From contig BFEA01000228.1 in the NCBI GenBank assembly GCA_003427395.1, positions 804,720 to 844,054 of the forward strand: a stretch of DNA of 39,335 bases, written 5' to 3'. The DNA comes from Chara braunii (lineage: Eukaryota; Streptophyta; Charophyceae; Charales; Characeae). Positions 29,990 to 38,744 of the stretch are shown here, piece after piece. The position numbers and the translations under genes are program-made. Under the pieces are notes generated by a model, which had not been told where the DNA came from, searched no databases, and worked only from the letters and a program-made list of their open reading frames with translations. Numbering within the stretch: position 1 is the stretch's first letter; every line of letters begins with the position of its first letter.

Positions 29990-30071
29990 GTGTGTGTGTG
30001 TGTGTGTGTGGTTATCTTTTACCGAAATCCATCACTTAACTTGTTTTTTTTTTTGGTTTTTTTTTTTAAAG

Positions 30072-30165
30072 CAAACATCAAGGTGATAGTCCACCATCCC
30101 CGGGTGGTGCAGGGCCCACCATGGAGATGGTTCTGATCTTGTTCACGGGGAGCAGCGTATGCTGA
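30072..30165 (+). CDS. Thylakoid lumen protein homologue, possible terminal exon 4
   Basis: The acceptor AAAG at 30068-30071 is preceded by a strong T-rich tract. Joined to the two leftover bases of exon 3 it continues for 30 residues (SKHQGDSPPSPGGAG, then TMEMVLILFTGSSVC) to TGA at 30163-30165, giving a 442-residue total model. The family normally ends soon after the Cys-Leu of exon 3, and this tail is not conserved as far as I recall, so this exon is uncertain. Confidence 0.4.
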
Positions 30166-30202
30166 GAAACGGGCCCAGCTTCCCATAAACACAGCAGAAA
30201 GG

Positions 30203-30286
30203 ATGTCAAAATGTCAGCAAGGTGAAAACACTGTTACTGTCTGTGATCTGGATGAAGAAGAGGAGCCAAAGTACCAGCCTCTTCAG
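30203..30286 (+). CDS. Unidentified exon-like block 1
   Basis: 84 bases open from an ATG (MSKCQQGENTVTVCDLDEEE, then EPKYQPLQ) to a donor cag|gtagct. Composition is clearly protein-like with an acidic cluster. It is followed by a 68-bp candidate intron and a second 84-base block, both in phase 0. It is out of frame with exon 3 of the lumen protein at every nearby AG I tested, so it is either a separate gene, a UTR exon or a captured gene fragment. No family recognised. Confidence 0.35.
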
Positions 30287-30354
30287 GTAGCTACAAGCTG
30301 CCAGATAATGCACTCAAGAATCAAGACAAGCTAATCATGTGACTCTAACCTCAG

Positions 30355-30438
30355 GTTCCTACTAATCAAATTTCTGATCGTCCAATTCCAAACCATGAAA
30401 GATCCACCAGGCCATTCTCAGCAGGAGGAAAGCGATCT
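30355..30438 (+). CDS. Unidentified exon-like block 2
   Basis: Begins after CTAACCTCAG, continues in phase 0 as VPTNQISDRPIPNHERSTRP, then FSAGGKRS, and ends before GTAAAATCTG. A pyrimidine-rich stretch ending in CCGGACAG (30495) could be the next acceptor, opening a frame GPLEGVVLAAPSIGPVPACS at 30496. Unknown family. Confidence 0.35.
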
Positions 30439-30495
30439 GTAAAATCTGTTTTTCTTTCTTTCGCTCGTGCTTTTCTTTTTTCAAAATCCGGACAG

Positions 30496-31760
30496 GGCCC
30501 GCTAGAGGGAGTGGTATTAGCAGCTCCCTCTATCGGGCCTGTCCCAGCATGCTCCGGTCTATCAATGGGGAGCAGCACCTGCTGGAAACCTGGTCCAGCA
30601 TCCCATTGTACGACGCTTACAACCTCTACCCTGGGCCGTTACCCGGTTTTGGCTTTGAAGGTCCTTGTGGATATCGTACATGTGACAGTTGCACTGCCTC
30701 TTCAGTCCTCTACGGCCGCCAGATAGACAAAGTATCACTGGCTGTGCCCAGTTGCCCTTCTACATCATCTCAGCCCTCGCCGCCGTACCACTGCAGATCC
30801 ACCAGCGAGAGCTGATAGGGTGGGAAGAGGTCTGGAAACTCTGACGAGGGTCGCAATGGTATCGCTGATCTTGGTCCAATCCATGAAGACGAGGCTGTAG
30901 TCCCTGTTAATCCCTTGTTCGTCTGCTTGGTCTTTCCCCCCCCCACAGAGGATGCTGGCAATCCCGCCTCCTTGGTGACCCCCGAACCATTCTTCTGAGA
31001 ACCGCTTGATTGTCTGTTGAATGTCTTTTTTGGTGTGGAATAGATCCAATTGCGTCTTCACCTTTGATCATTGCTCTGTTAAGTCCATCTGCAATGATTG
31101 TAAAATCTGAAGTTGACCTCATTGGAAAGGGCTCTGGTCAATGTTGAACCTCCAGTACCTCACCCAGGCAAACTTCGGTGGCCCATCTGGGGTGTTCGGA
31201 TGAACAGTGCCGGGGTGTTCAGATGAACGGTGCTACTGGACCAAAATAGCTGGCAGCACCAGCCAAAAAGGGAAAAAGTCCGCTGCTGCTGATTCATTTT
31301 CTTTTGGTGCGTGCAGTATTACGGCAGTATGAATGCGCGTCGAAAAAAAGAGACTCGAAAGTACTGGCGGTGTAAGCCTTTTAGACCAATTTTCAGGAAG
31401 GAAGGTGAACTCCATGAGATTTGGCAACATCCTCCTCAATCCTGACAATCAGCCTAGAGTCCGGGTTGCTCTCTGTTCTGAAGTTGTTGATTCTTGCTTC
31501 CTTTTCGTTTGGTTCGCTTAGGGGTTTCATATTTTCCAGTGTCTTGTGCCATTCCGGTAAGATAATTGTTTGTTTGACTAATGTGTGAGACTTTCTCACA
31601 CACCTCTGACGCCTGAGAGAGATCCATTCTCCCTTTCACGGGTGCAGCTCTGAGTCCATATGCTCCATAATACCGCTTTTCTCCTCGGATAGAACCAATT
31701 ACCATCTTCATCTGAACAGAACGCCTGGTCAGTATCGCTATATCTAGACTGGAAGTTGCT
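30496..31760. other. Region without a recognised gene
   Basis: Plus-strand frames 30511-30726 and 30549-30815 and minus-strand frames 30765-31061, 30907-31122 and 31454-31711 have ordinary composition, but no motif I can name. A block at 30565-30612 (ggggagcagcacctgctgga) resembles 30145-30190. Confidence 0.35.
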
Positions 31761-31777
31761 CCAAATGCATAGCTATA

Positions 31778-31810
31778 GTGACCGGCATTCTATTCAGGTG
31801 AAGACGGTAA
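31778..31810. mobile_element. Solitary end of TIR element family D
   Basis: agtgaccggcattctattca followed by ggtgaagacggta matches the right arm of 15335-15371. No partner arm was found nearby. It coincides with the stop region of the LINE fragment just to the right (minus-strand reading TVFT then stop). Confidence 0.5.
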
Positions 31811-32720
31811 TGGTGAAGTCACCTCTCCTATATGTTGGCCCCAATGCGATGAGGGTGGCCTTCCAAATCCATGGCCATGGCTCTTCTGTTAGCAACCTCC
31901 ACAACCGTTCCGACCACCGCTGCAGTACAACCGCTCTCGGGCAGGACAAGAAGAGGTGTCCGGGTTTGTCGTGGCGTCTCCCTAATCTCCCTGTGGGCCA
32001 GGCTGATTGCCGTCACTTGCACTGTGGAAGTGGTGAATCCTTCTGGTCTAGGTGGGTAAGATCCACCAGCTAATCCCTGGTAGGTGAACAACTATGCTCT
32101 CCCCACCACTGCCGGAAGGAAGTTTTAGAAGGTTTGCCCTTATAGTCCTCATAAAACTTGGTCCCAGGCAGCGAGGACTCCTCCCATTGAACCGACAGTA
32201 CACGGCCCCCTTGCTGAAAATGTTTTGTCACCTGGTCCGACAAAGTCAGTGCCGGCGCGCCGTTTATAAAATAAATCAGCAGCTGGCGTCGCGTTTCGGC
32301 CTTTGACAGGGCCCTACTGCCGATGTGAGGCGTGTACTGGTGGTTTAATACTAAGGTGTTTCATCCATCGTTCTCTGACAGACCCAATTAAGTCCCTACT
32401 GAAGATCGACTTATGGGTAGCTTTTACGGAAAGGTCATGGAGCCATAAGAGATTGCCAATTCCTCCACTCCCCTTTTCCCCCCACCCCCCACGACCATGG
32501 CTCCACGTCCATTCATTAGGGTTGAAGGGAAGGTCCTCAATTTTAGTGCCCAGGAGGAAGACAAACCATTCATCGTCTTTATCCAGCACCCTCACCCACA
32601 CTGCTGTGTCTTTTAATATCCAGTTAGAGTGTGTGGAGGGGGAGGGTCTTACCAAACTACCCCCATCTTGTATATGCCAAGGATCGACAAGTATCCTTTC
32701 CGTCGCAGTTCCTTCATGCC
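31797..32720 (-). mobile_element. LINE ORF2 C-terminal remnant
   Basis: The minus-strand readings, in order from the 5' side, are: MKELRRKGYLSILGIYKMG (about 32720-32660); VRVLDKDDEWFVFLLGTKIE, then DLPFNPNEWTWSHG (32600-32480), typical of the connection region after the RT core; and finally HDKPGHLFLSCPRAVVLQRW, then SERLWRLLTEEPWPW and KATLIALGPTYRRGDF (32000-31810), which resembles the CxxC..H..C tail of plant LINEs and ends at a TGA (31799-31797). A TIR-family end (family D fragment) overlaps the last codons. Several frameshifts. The RT core is missing, and this copy differs from LINE-A at 1398-2010. Confidence 0.65.
32332..32349. mobile_element. Solitary end of the 670-1063 TIR family
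   Basis: gtgtactggtggtttaat matches the right terminus of the element at 1040-1063, and its upstream gtttcggcctttgac matches internal sequence near 935-960. It sits within the LINE-B stretch, suggesting an insertion. Confidence 0.45.
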
Positions 32721-32959
32721 ACCCACCTTTTCCTGCATTTCAGGAGAGCCAACTGAGTCCCCTTCTCTGGAAGTGGGACCTTCTTCAAGATTGGCCCCTC
32801 ATTTAGGGGAATGGCAAATATTATTTTGCCAATCATGCCCGGAGAAGACAGAATGGCTTAGCTCGGAGCTCCGAGCACCAGCAGTGCCCGGAAAGAGTCC
32901 CAGAGCAAAAACACATGAGAGTGAGGGTAATCCAGGACCAGCACTACACTAAGACAAAT

Positions 32960-33465
32960 GGACTTCTAGAAACCAAGTCAACAGCGGCACCAGCTCCAGA
33001 GAGACAAAGATCAAATGGTAGTCAGATGGGCTGAGAGCAGGGTTGCAGAGAGCGATTTCAAAAGCTTCAGGTTCAAAAAGGATCGGGGAAAGAGCAGGGG
33101 TGGAGAAGAGGCAAATCCTCCCAACTATTGGAAGCAATCAATGCTTCTGTCTCAGGGTCACTTGTCGTGTGAGTTTCTCTATATGTTAGGGACGCTGGAC
33201 CCAGTCTCCAGTAACCATAAAAAAATAAGGGACGGGTTTGGGCGTTAAAAAAAGGGGTAGTTTAGTGGATGTGCAAGTATTGCCTGAGCAGGGGAAGATC
33301 GACAGAGTTGGTTGAGGAAGTGAGGTGGGGAGGAGGCGGGCGAGAGGTGGAGGGAGTGAAAGGAAAAGGGGGGGGAAGGGGGCGGTGGTTGGGAGAGAGA
33401 GAGAGATATATCGTCAAACAAAGCTGCCCGGTAAACCGTAGCCAGAGAGCCATTTTGCTTATTTC
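32960..33465. other. No recognised gene; purine-rich tract
   Basis: Contains a G/A-rich stretch (33300-33400) and (GA)n at 33393-33404. The Penelope-like element begins somewhere to the right of, or within, this segment; its 5' boundary was not found. Confidence 0.4.
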
Positions 33466-33470
33466 GGCTG

Positions 33471-34090
33471 CGGGCTCAAGGCACTTGGCGCAAGAGGCAG
33501 TTGCAACAACTTAACACGGCGATTCAAATAGAGCGTTTCGAATTGCAGCTGAGAGGCGTTGATCAGCAGGCACTGCAATCAGGTATCGACCCTCTCTTTG
33601 TTCGGGGAGTGATCTATGCCATCGTTCATATCCCCTCTAAGCATCTTTACATAGGTTAGACGATGCACTCCTCGCATCAACGTTCGCAGGAACATTGGCA
33701 TGTTCGTCGTTCTGCTGCGGAGTTTCGGCGTCGCCAGCTCTACAATGTCATGTCTTGTTAAAACACCTTCAATTTTGCAGTCTGGCCCTTGGAACGTATT
33801 GACCCGGCCCTTTACCATACATCGCAAGGTCTTGTTGAGCGTAACCTTTTTCGACGGGCTGCTACGACACGGGAAGCCTATTGGGTACGCCGGTTGCGGA
33901 CTCTTCATCCAGCTGGTCTCAACGCTGTCCTGCCGCTTGCTCGCCTGCCTGCAAGAAGACGACAACGTCGTCCTCATTGGTGGACACAGACAAGCCCTCG
34001 TTTGTCAGACCATCAACAGCCCCAACCTATTGATTTGCGCCCAGGCCCCGACTTTCAAATCCGGTCTGCATTGCACAATCTTCTCTCATA
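33471..34090 (+). pseudogene. Penelope-like element, N-terminal GIY-YIG endonuclease domain
   Basis: One frame reads a coiled lead-in (KRQLQQLNTAIQIERFELQL), then VIYAIVHIPSKHLYIG, the GIY and YIG motifs. Next come SSHQRSQEHW with the conserved Arg/His region, then WPLERIDPAL, and REAYWVRRLRTLHPAGLN, the usual E-containing block ending in PxGLN. In-frame stops at 33657 (TAG), 33759 (TAA) and 34089 (TAG) show decay. I see no Cys-Cys-His-His set around it; absence of that motif is described for the green-lineage Chlamys group. The nuclease would nick DNA to prime reverse transcription of the element. Its position ahead of the reverse transcriptase is the reverse of canonical Penelope. Confidence 0.75.
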
Positions 34091-34224
34091 GGCTGCTGCT
34101 GGCAATTCGCAACTGATGGAATCTGTCATCCAGCAATCAACGTCATTTGGCGTGCCCGCCTGCTGCAGTGGTTGAGCAACAATATCTCCATTGCAGATAT
34201 GACTGCGCATATCCGTCAGCTTGA

Positions 34225-36270
34225 ATGCCTGATTTGGAAGTATCAACATGTCCGCCAGCGATACACAACTCAGTCTCGAGATGCCTTCATATTAAAGTTG
34301 TGCACATGCACGAGGTGTCTCAGGTAACAGCGCTGCGACAAGCCCTACATGCACCCCAAGTGCTCCACTTGCACCCTGACCCTGATGCCACAACACACTT
34401 GCGTATCTGTGATAAGTTGTTGCCGCCAACTCGCGTCCAATTCTCTAATTTCACGGAAGTTGCGCTCAACGTCACACTTGGGATCTCCCTGCCTGACCCC
34501 TCGGACTGTCAATGTCGGAAAGTGTTTCCCGACTGCTCACACTTAGTCGACGACCATGTTGTTACAGCCGACTTCAACATCATTCCTGATGATCGCCTCC
34601 GCGACTTGTTCCATGAAGGCTCGAAGTATCGTCTTAATGGACAAATCGTTGATGTGCTTCAGGCTGTTAGAGTCGACCTTGACGAGTATATTGCTAAATA
34701 CTTGAGGTCGGTCTCCGAGCAGCTTTGGCCGACCACTCTGAACAAATTGCAGCAGTGGCGCTCAGCCGTTCTCACACGTTGCCAAAGCAACATCTCATCC
34801 CCCCACACTACCACACGACAACCGCACTCCCTTCACTCGGTGCACAGGGCTTTGAGACACCTTCAACAACACTTTGCTATTGTTCCTGTCGACAAGACCT
34901 CACATAACTTGGCAATCTGTTGTAAAAATTAGTACCTGTCTCATCTATTTGCTCATTTGGACAGCCCTACCTATGATGTGCCCCTTGAGTCTGTCGCAGA
35001 TATCCTGGAACATCACGCGCTCCGGAATCATCGGTGGGGATATACACACAAAGACACGCTGCCATATCTGTACTATGCACTTAAAGCGCACAAATCGCCC
35101 CCTGAGCTTCACAGTATTGTCGACGTCACAGAGCGGAATAATCTCTCTTTGCCGCAACGATCTTGATCGGCTGCGCCATCTGCTCATGCAGTCCACCATC
35201 GACCTCCCCACAAACCCTTGGTCAGTACTAGCGTCGCTTCTGCCCGCCTCAGCGTTGCACTACAAGGAATCATTGAAACTCTCCGTGAGAAGGATAATGT
35301 GTTGTATCAGCAAAGCGATGTGAGACGGTGCTGGATCGTGCAAACCGCTGAGGAGGTGATGCTTGATCTCAAACGTAATTCCTCTTCTCTTCGTGACCAT
35401 GCTCCTCGCACTGTTGATTTCACAACTATGTATACCAATCTTCCTCATGATCATATTTGTCATAATGTATCAAAAGTGGTTGAGGAAGCTTATACATATG
35501 CCTTACAACAACACGCACAGGGCGCACACATCCTCCTACCCTTAACATGATTGTTAAAGGGCCCCGTCAAGGGGAGTGGACGATTGATACTGGACCAAAC
35601 ACCTTGATCGTTTCCCAAATTCTTGAACATCTCCATTTCATTGTCACAAACACGTATCTTTATGCAGCGGATAGCGCCTTGCAACATCAGCTGATTGGCA
35701 TCCCGATGGGGACTAATTCTGGCCCGGAGATAGCTAATTTGACGTTGTATTGGGACGAGGCTCGATTTCTTGATGACCTCCAGCAGTGTGATCTTCGAGC
35801 AGCTCAACGGTATGCGTTCACATACCGCTTGTTCGATGATGTTCTCTCATGGGGACATCTGCCACCACTGTCAGAACACCATGGCCTCGAATGGAAGGAG
35901 ACCACAGCGCCTGATGGCTCTTGCACATTCTTGGGTGCACGCCTCCAAGTCCGCCCTGACGGTTCCCTGCGTATGAGTGTCTTTGACCAAGCAGTTGAAT
36001 GGAATTTCCTTGTTATTCGTTATCCTAGTGCTACGTCTAACGTCCCTGCACACCAGCCGACGGGAGTGTTTACATGCCAACTTACTACGTTTGAGTATGC
36101 CTGCAACAACTGGTATGATTTCAAAACTGCAGCAGCGATGCTCACACGCCGCATGCTTTTTCGCGGGCACTCTCCAACAACGCTTGCAGGATGGACTTCC
36201 TATATTCGTAAACATCAACACAGGTACCCTGCGCACGTGACCCCCCTCTCCAGCTGGTTTCGCAGCATGC
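34225..36270 (+). pseudogene. Penelope-like element, CxC linker and reverse transcriptase
   Basis: After a frameshift, one frame carries the linker with the diagnostic CxC (LPDPSDCQCRKVF, Cys codons at 34507 and 34513), then DDRLRDLFHEGSKYR. The RT lead-in AIVPVDKTSHNLAICCK follows (34879-34929), broken by TAG at 34930. Then come LPYLYYALKAHKSP and, after a TGA at 35164, FTTMYTNLPHDHI (35419). A frame change at about 35547 leads to GIPMGTNSGPEIANLTLYWD and FTYRLFDDVLSWG, with FDDV (35832-35843) as the catalytic block, SCTFLGARLQVRPDG, and the thumb PTGVFTCQLTTFEYACNNWY, then MLFRGHSP. The order nuclease-CxC-RT matches the N-terminal EN+ Penelope-like elements (Chlamys in the green lineage, Naiad in animals). 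Inactivated by at least two stops and two frameshifts. Confidence 0.85.
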
Positions 36271-36289
36271 TTCGATGGTCTATTCATCA

Positions 36290-37300
36290 CCCTCTTTCTC
36301 GGGTATCCACACACTGCCCTCGGACTACACCTGCCACAACCCCTTCTTCATTATCGGCGCCTGTCACACATATCACAGCCTCTTTTTCATTACCTGCGTC
36401 TACCGCACCTGCGTCCTCATCAGTCTTAGTAACCCCTTCCATGTCGTTTGTGACCCTGGCTGCCCCTTTTTGGTTCGCAGCCTCTTCCTCGTCGGCCTTG
36501 GTTGCTTCTACGATTGATTTCGCGGGAGCAACTCGACCCGCAACTGCTGTGTCGCCCTTGGTCTCGGTGTGTTCGTCCATGGCATCCGTGGCCACCTCAG
36601 CTGTTGTGTCGCCCTTGGTCTCGGTGTGTTCCTCCATGGCATCCGTGACCACCGCAGCTACTTTGTCGCCCTTGGTCTCGGTGCGTTCCTCCATGGCATC
36701 CGTGGCCATGCCTGCATTACCACCTGCAGAGTCCCCTCTTCGGGTCTCACCTACGACTGCCCCCCCCTGTCTTTGCTTCAACCACTTCACCACCCCTGAC
36801 TTCATCCCCCCTGTCTTCACCGCCTATATTTCCCTTGGTTTTATCGCCGTCTGTTACCCGCCTTCCGACAACTCTACCACCCCTGTCTTCACCACTCCTA
36901 CCTCCCCTGGTTTTGTTTCCATTTGTCTCCCCTCTTCCTAATCCACAGACCACTTCGTCCACACAGACTCTGTCATCATGTTCTGCCCCTGCAGAAAACC
37001 TACTTCGCCGTCCTAGACGCCGACTTCGACCTACTTCCCAACCTCAGCTTACTCCCCTTTCCTCCATCTTTATTCTTGGATGAAGAAGAACCAGTTCATT
37101 CTCCCCACCACAGCCCTCCCCAACATCCGGTCCTCGTCTTTTGCCGCCCCAAGCATCCTTACCACGCCTACAACGCTCTTCGACTGCAGACCTTTCCGCA
37201 ACGCGGCAAACACAAAAGAGGAGGGATGATGGCGAGGGGCCATCCGAGGATGAACTTGGCAAGGGGACTGTAGGAGTTTCTGTAGAAAATCCGCCTGACC
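36290..37300 (+). pseudogene. Penelope-like element, Ser/Thr/Pro-rich linker
   Basis: The RT frame continues without a stop past the thumb into low-complexity sequence rich in Ser, Thr, Ala, Pro and Val until TAA at 36939. Beyond that, similar composition continues in another frame, with a TGA at 37081, up to the Josephin-like domain. It contains three 57-bp repeats (36551-36721). It probably tethers the RT to the C-terminal domains. No transmembrane or fold signature. Confidence 0.5.
36551..36721. repeat. 57-bp coding tandem repeat, 3 copies
   Basis: Units at 36551, 36608 and 36665 (gtcgcccttggtctcggtg, then tccatggcatccgtg). Each encodes 19 residues like SPLVSVCSSMASVATSA. Unit length is a multiple of three, consistent with selection on a reading frame when it expanded. 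Confidence 0.9.
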
Positions 37301-37305
37301 GGCCT

Positions 37306-37745
37306 CCACCGAATCTGTGTGGCCTCGCTGCTACTAACATCTGCTTGCAAGCCTATCATCGGGAACCATATACTCACTCTGAGTCCTTGGCCATCGCTTC
37401 CGATCTTGATGCTCAGGAACGTGAGTTATATGGCGATAACCCGACTCTGCATCCCCCACAGGATAGTAATTACACTTGACATGGGGGAATCAATGTCTCT
37501 GTTTTGGAGGCTGCTTTGATAAGGCGCCGACTTGATATGCAGCGTGCCCCTTCGGGTGGCGACCCGAACCACTGTTCGCACGTTTGTGCCTATATTCTAC
37601 ATGCTCCTGGCCACTACACCGCTCTTGTCCGTGCCTCTGGTTCTTGGGAATTATGGAATGGCGGTGCTATGGTGCAAACTATTACTGCCATCTGTTATCT
37701 CGTGCGTAATTGCCCTAACCTGCAATTGTTCCAGGTCATTGACCC
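37306..37745 (+). pseudogene. Josephin-like cysteine protease (deubiquitinase-type) domain, same strand, downstream of the RT
   Basis: The reading has NLCGLAATNICLQAY, aligning with the Josephin nucleophile motif (LC, then 11 residues to LLQ in ataxin-3). Next is YTHSESLAIASDLDAQERE, matching the FSPxELxxIAxxLDxEER helix, then INVSVLEAALIRRRL (the FxIxVIxxAL block), GHYTALVRASGSW with the catalytic His, and WELWNGG with the Asn. His (37612) and Asn (37657) are 15 codons apart, as in ataxin-3 (His119, Asn134), and Cys (37318) to His is 98 codons (105 in ataxin-3). Josephin enzymes cleave ubiquitin. One TGA (37477) interrupts it. It may be the C-terminal part of the Penelope-like polyprotein or a separate decayed gene; the shared strand and continuous spacing favour the former. 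Confidence 0.65.
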
Positions 37746-37757
37746 TATGGGTACCTT

Positions 37758-37990
37758 GTGTACTTCCATGCCTCTACGCCTATCTCTGTGCCTGCCTCCG
37801 TACCTGTCTCTGTGCCTGTTTCCGTGTTTGTCTCCTTCCACATTACTGACTCTATGGGTACCATGTGTACTTCCGTCCTCGCCTCTGCACCTGTCTCTGT
37901 GCCTGCATCCACACCTGTCTCCATGCCCGTTTCTGTGTCTGTCTCCGTGCCTACCTCCATGTCTGTCACCGTGCCTGCTTTAGTCTTCAT
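37758..37990 (+). repeat. Degenerate short repeats encoding Val-Ser-Val-Pro units
   Basis: Repeats of about 12 to 24 bp (cctgtctctgtgcctg and variants) encode VSVPASVPVSVPVSV-like sequence. The phrase ctatgggtaccNtgtgtact occurs at 37746 and 37853, showing a duplication of about 107 bp. It links the Josephin-like and RING parts. Confidence 0.75.
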
Positions 37991-38009
37991 TCCCCCATAT
38001 GCTGTACTA

Positions 38010-38437
38010 ACACCTTGTGACCTCCTTCTTTGTGAGATCACTGACACAATTACACTTGGTTGTGGAAAGTATCGACTTTGTCGACATCACTACAACCGTA
38101 TAATTTTTCGGGCCCGCTGTCGGCAGGGATGCCACCTGTATCTGGATTGTGAACATCCTCTACATCCAATGCAGTATGTCCCATCTGTGCCTGCGGGCGC
38201 TATAGCGAATGTGCACTTGACTGTGATGGTGAACGCCCCACAATCGTCATGGCCTGCAACCGGCATGCCCTCTGTCATGCATGCTTCAGAGGTATGGTTA
38301 ATGCTAGCCGCCCTGACTCCTGCTGTGACGAAGTTACTTACCTGAATGGTTTTCGTCCTGTAGATCAGCGGGAGGGCTGCTACCATCGCCCGCATCCTTA
38401 TGAAAGTTGTCCCATCTGTCGTGAGGGTCTTACTTAG
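38010..38437 (+). pseudogene. C-terminal cysteine-rich and RING finger domain
   Basis: Frame 1 of this block (to about 38170) reads CDLLLCEITDTITLGCGKYR, then LCRHHYNRIIFRARC and GCHLYLDCEHPLHP, a first Cys/His cluster. After a frameshift near 38170 the reading is VCPICACGRYSE, then MACNRHALCHACFRGM and ESCPICREGLT, ending at TAG 38435. The spacing is C-x2-C-x22-C-x2-H-x2-C-x2-C-x41-C-x2-C, which meets the RING-HC consensus. RING fingers usually bind E2 enzymes and act as ubiquitin ligases. Whether this is expressed with the RT is unknown. Confidence 0.7.
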
Positions 38438-38439
38438 AC

Positions 38440-38740
38440 GTACCTTGCACCCTGACAAAAATGTGAAGGTGCGCTGAAAAGAGTGTACAAGAATGTGCGA
38501 AGGTGGGGAACCCTTCACTAAAACTGCAAAACTGTGAAGAATGCAGTAAAAGACGAACATAAGTTTGTGTCATCTTACTTTGTTTGTACCCTGCACCCTA
38601 ACACCCTCAAAAGAAAAGTCCGAAGGGTGAAAATGAAGATGAAAAATGAAGAAGGAAGTGCAGGTGCGCTGAAAAGCGAACGTTGTAGACTCTTCACCAA
38701 AACTGCAAAACTGTGAAAGAAAGAAGAATGCAGTGGAAAA
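38440..38740. repeat. Repeated 3' block downstream of the Penelope-like element
   Basis: aggtgcgctgaaaag occurs at 38467 and 38662, followed at each by cttcacYaaaactgcaaaac, ctgtgaa and gaatgcagt (38513-38548 and 38692-38735). gtaccYtgcaccctRac occurs at 38440 and 38585. The two copies are 145 to 197 bp apart. They could be a partial tandem of the element's end, as in the pseudo-LTR of Penelope-like elements, or an unrelated tandem. Confidence 0.6.
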
Positions 38741-38744
38741 AAGA

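Noticed and set aside
36287-36820. Long minus-strand open frame rich in Thr, Lys, Gly and Glu
   Set aside because: It is the antisense of the repeat-bearing Ser/Thr/Pro linker and carries no motif.
35164-37479. In-frame TGA codons in the Penelope-like element as possible selenocysteines (some animal Naiads use them)
   Set aside because: The stops are a mixture of TAG, TAA and TGA and are accompanied by frameshifts, so decay explains them better. No SECIS-like structure was noticed.
37745-38047. Minus-strand frame with repeated TETGTE units
   Set aside because: Shadow of the VSVP-encoding repeats on the plus strand.
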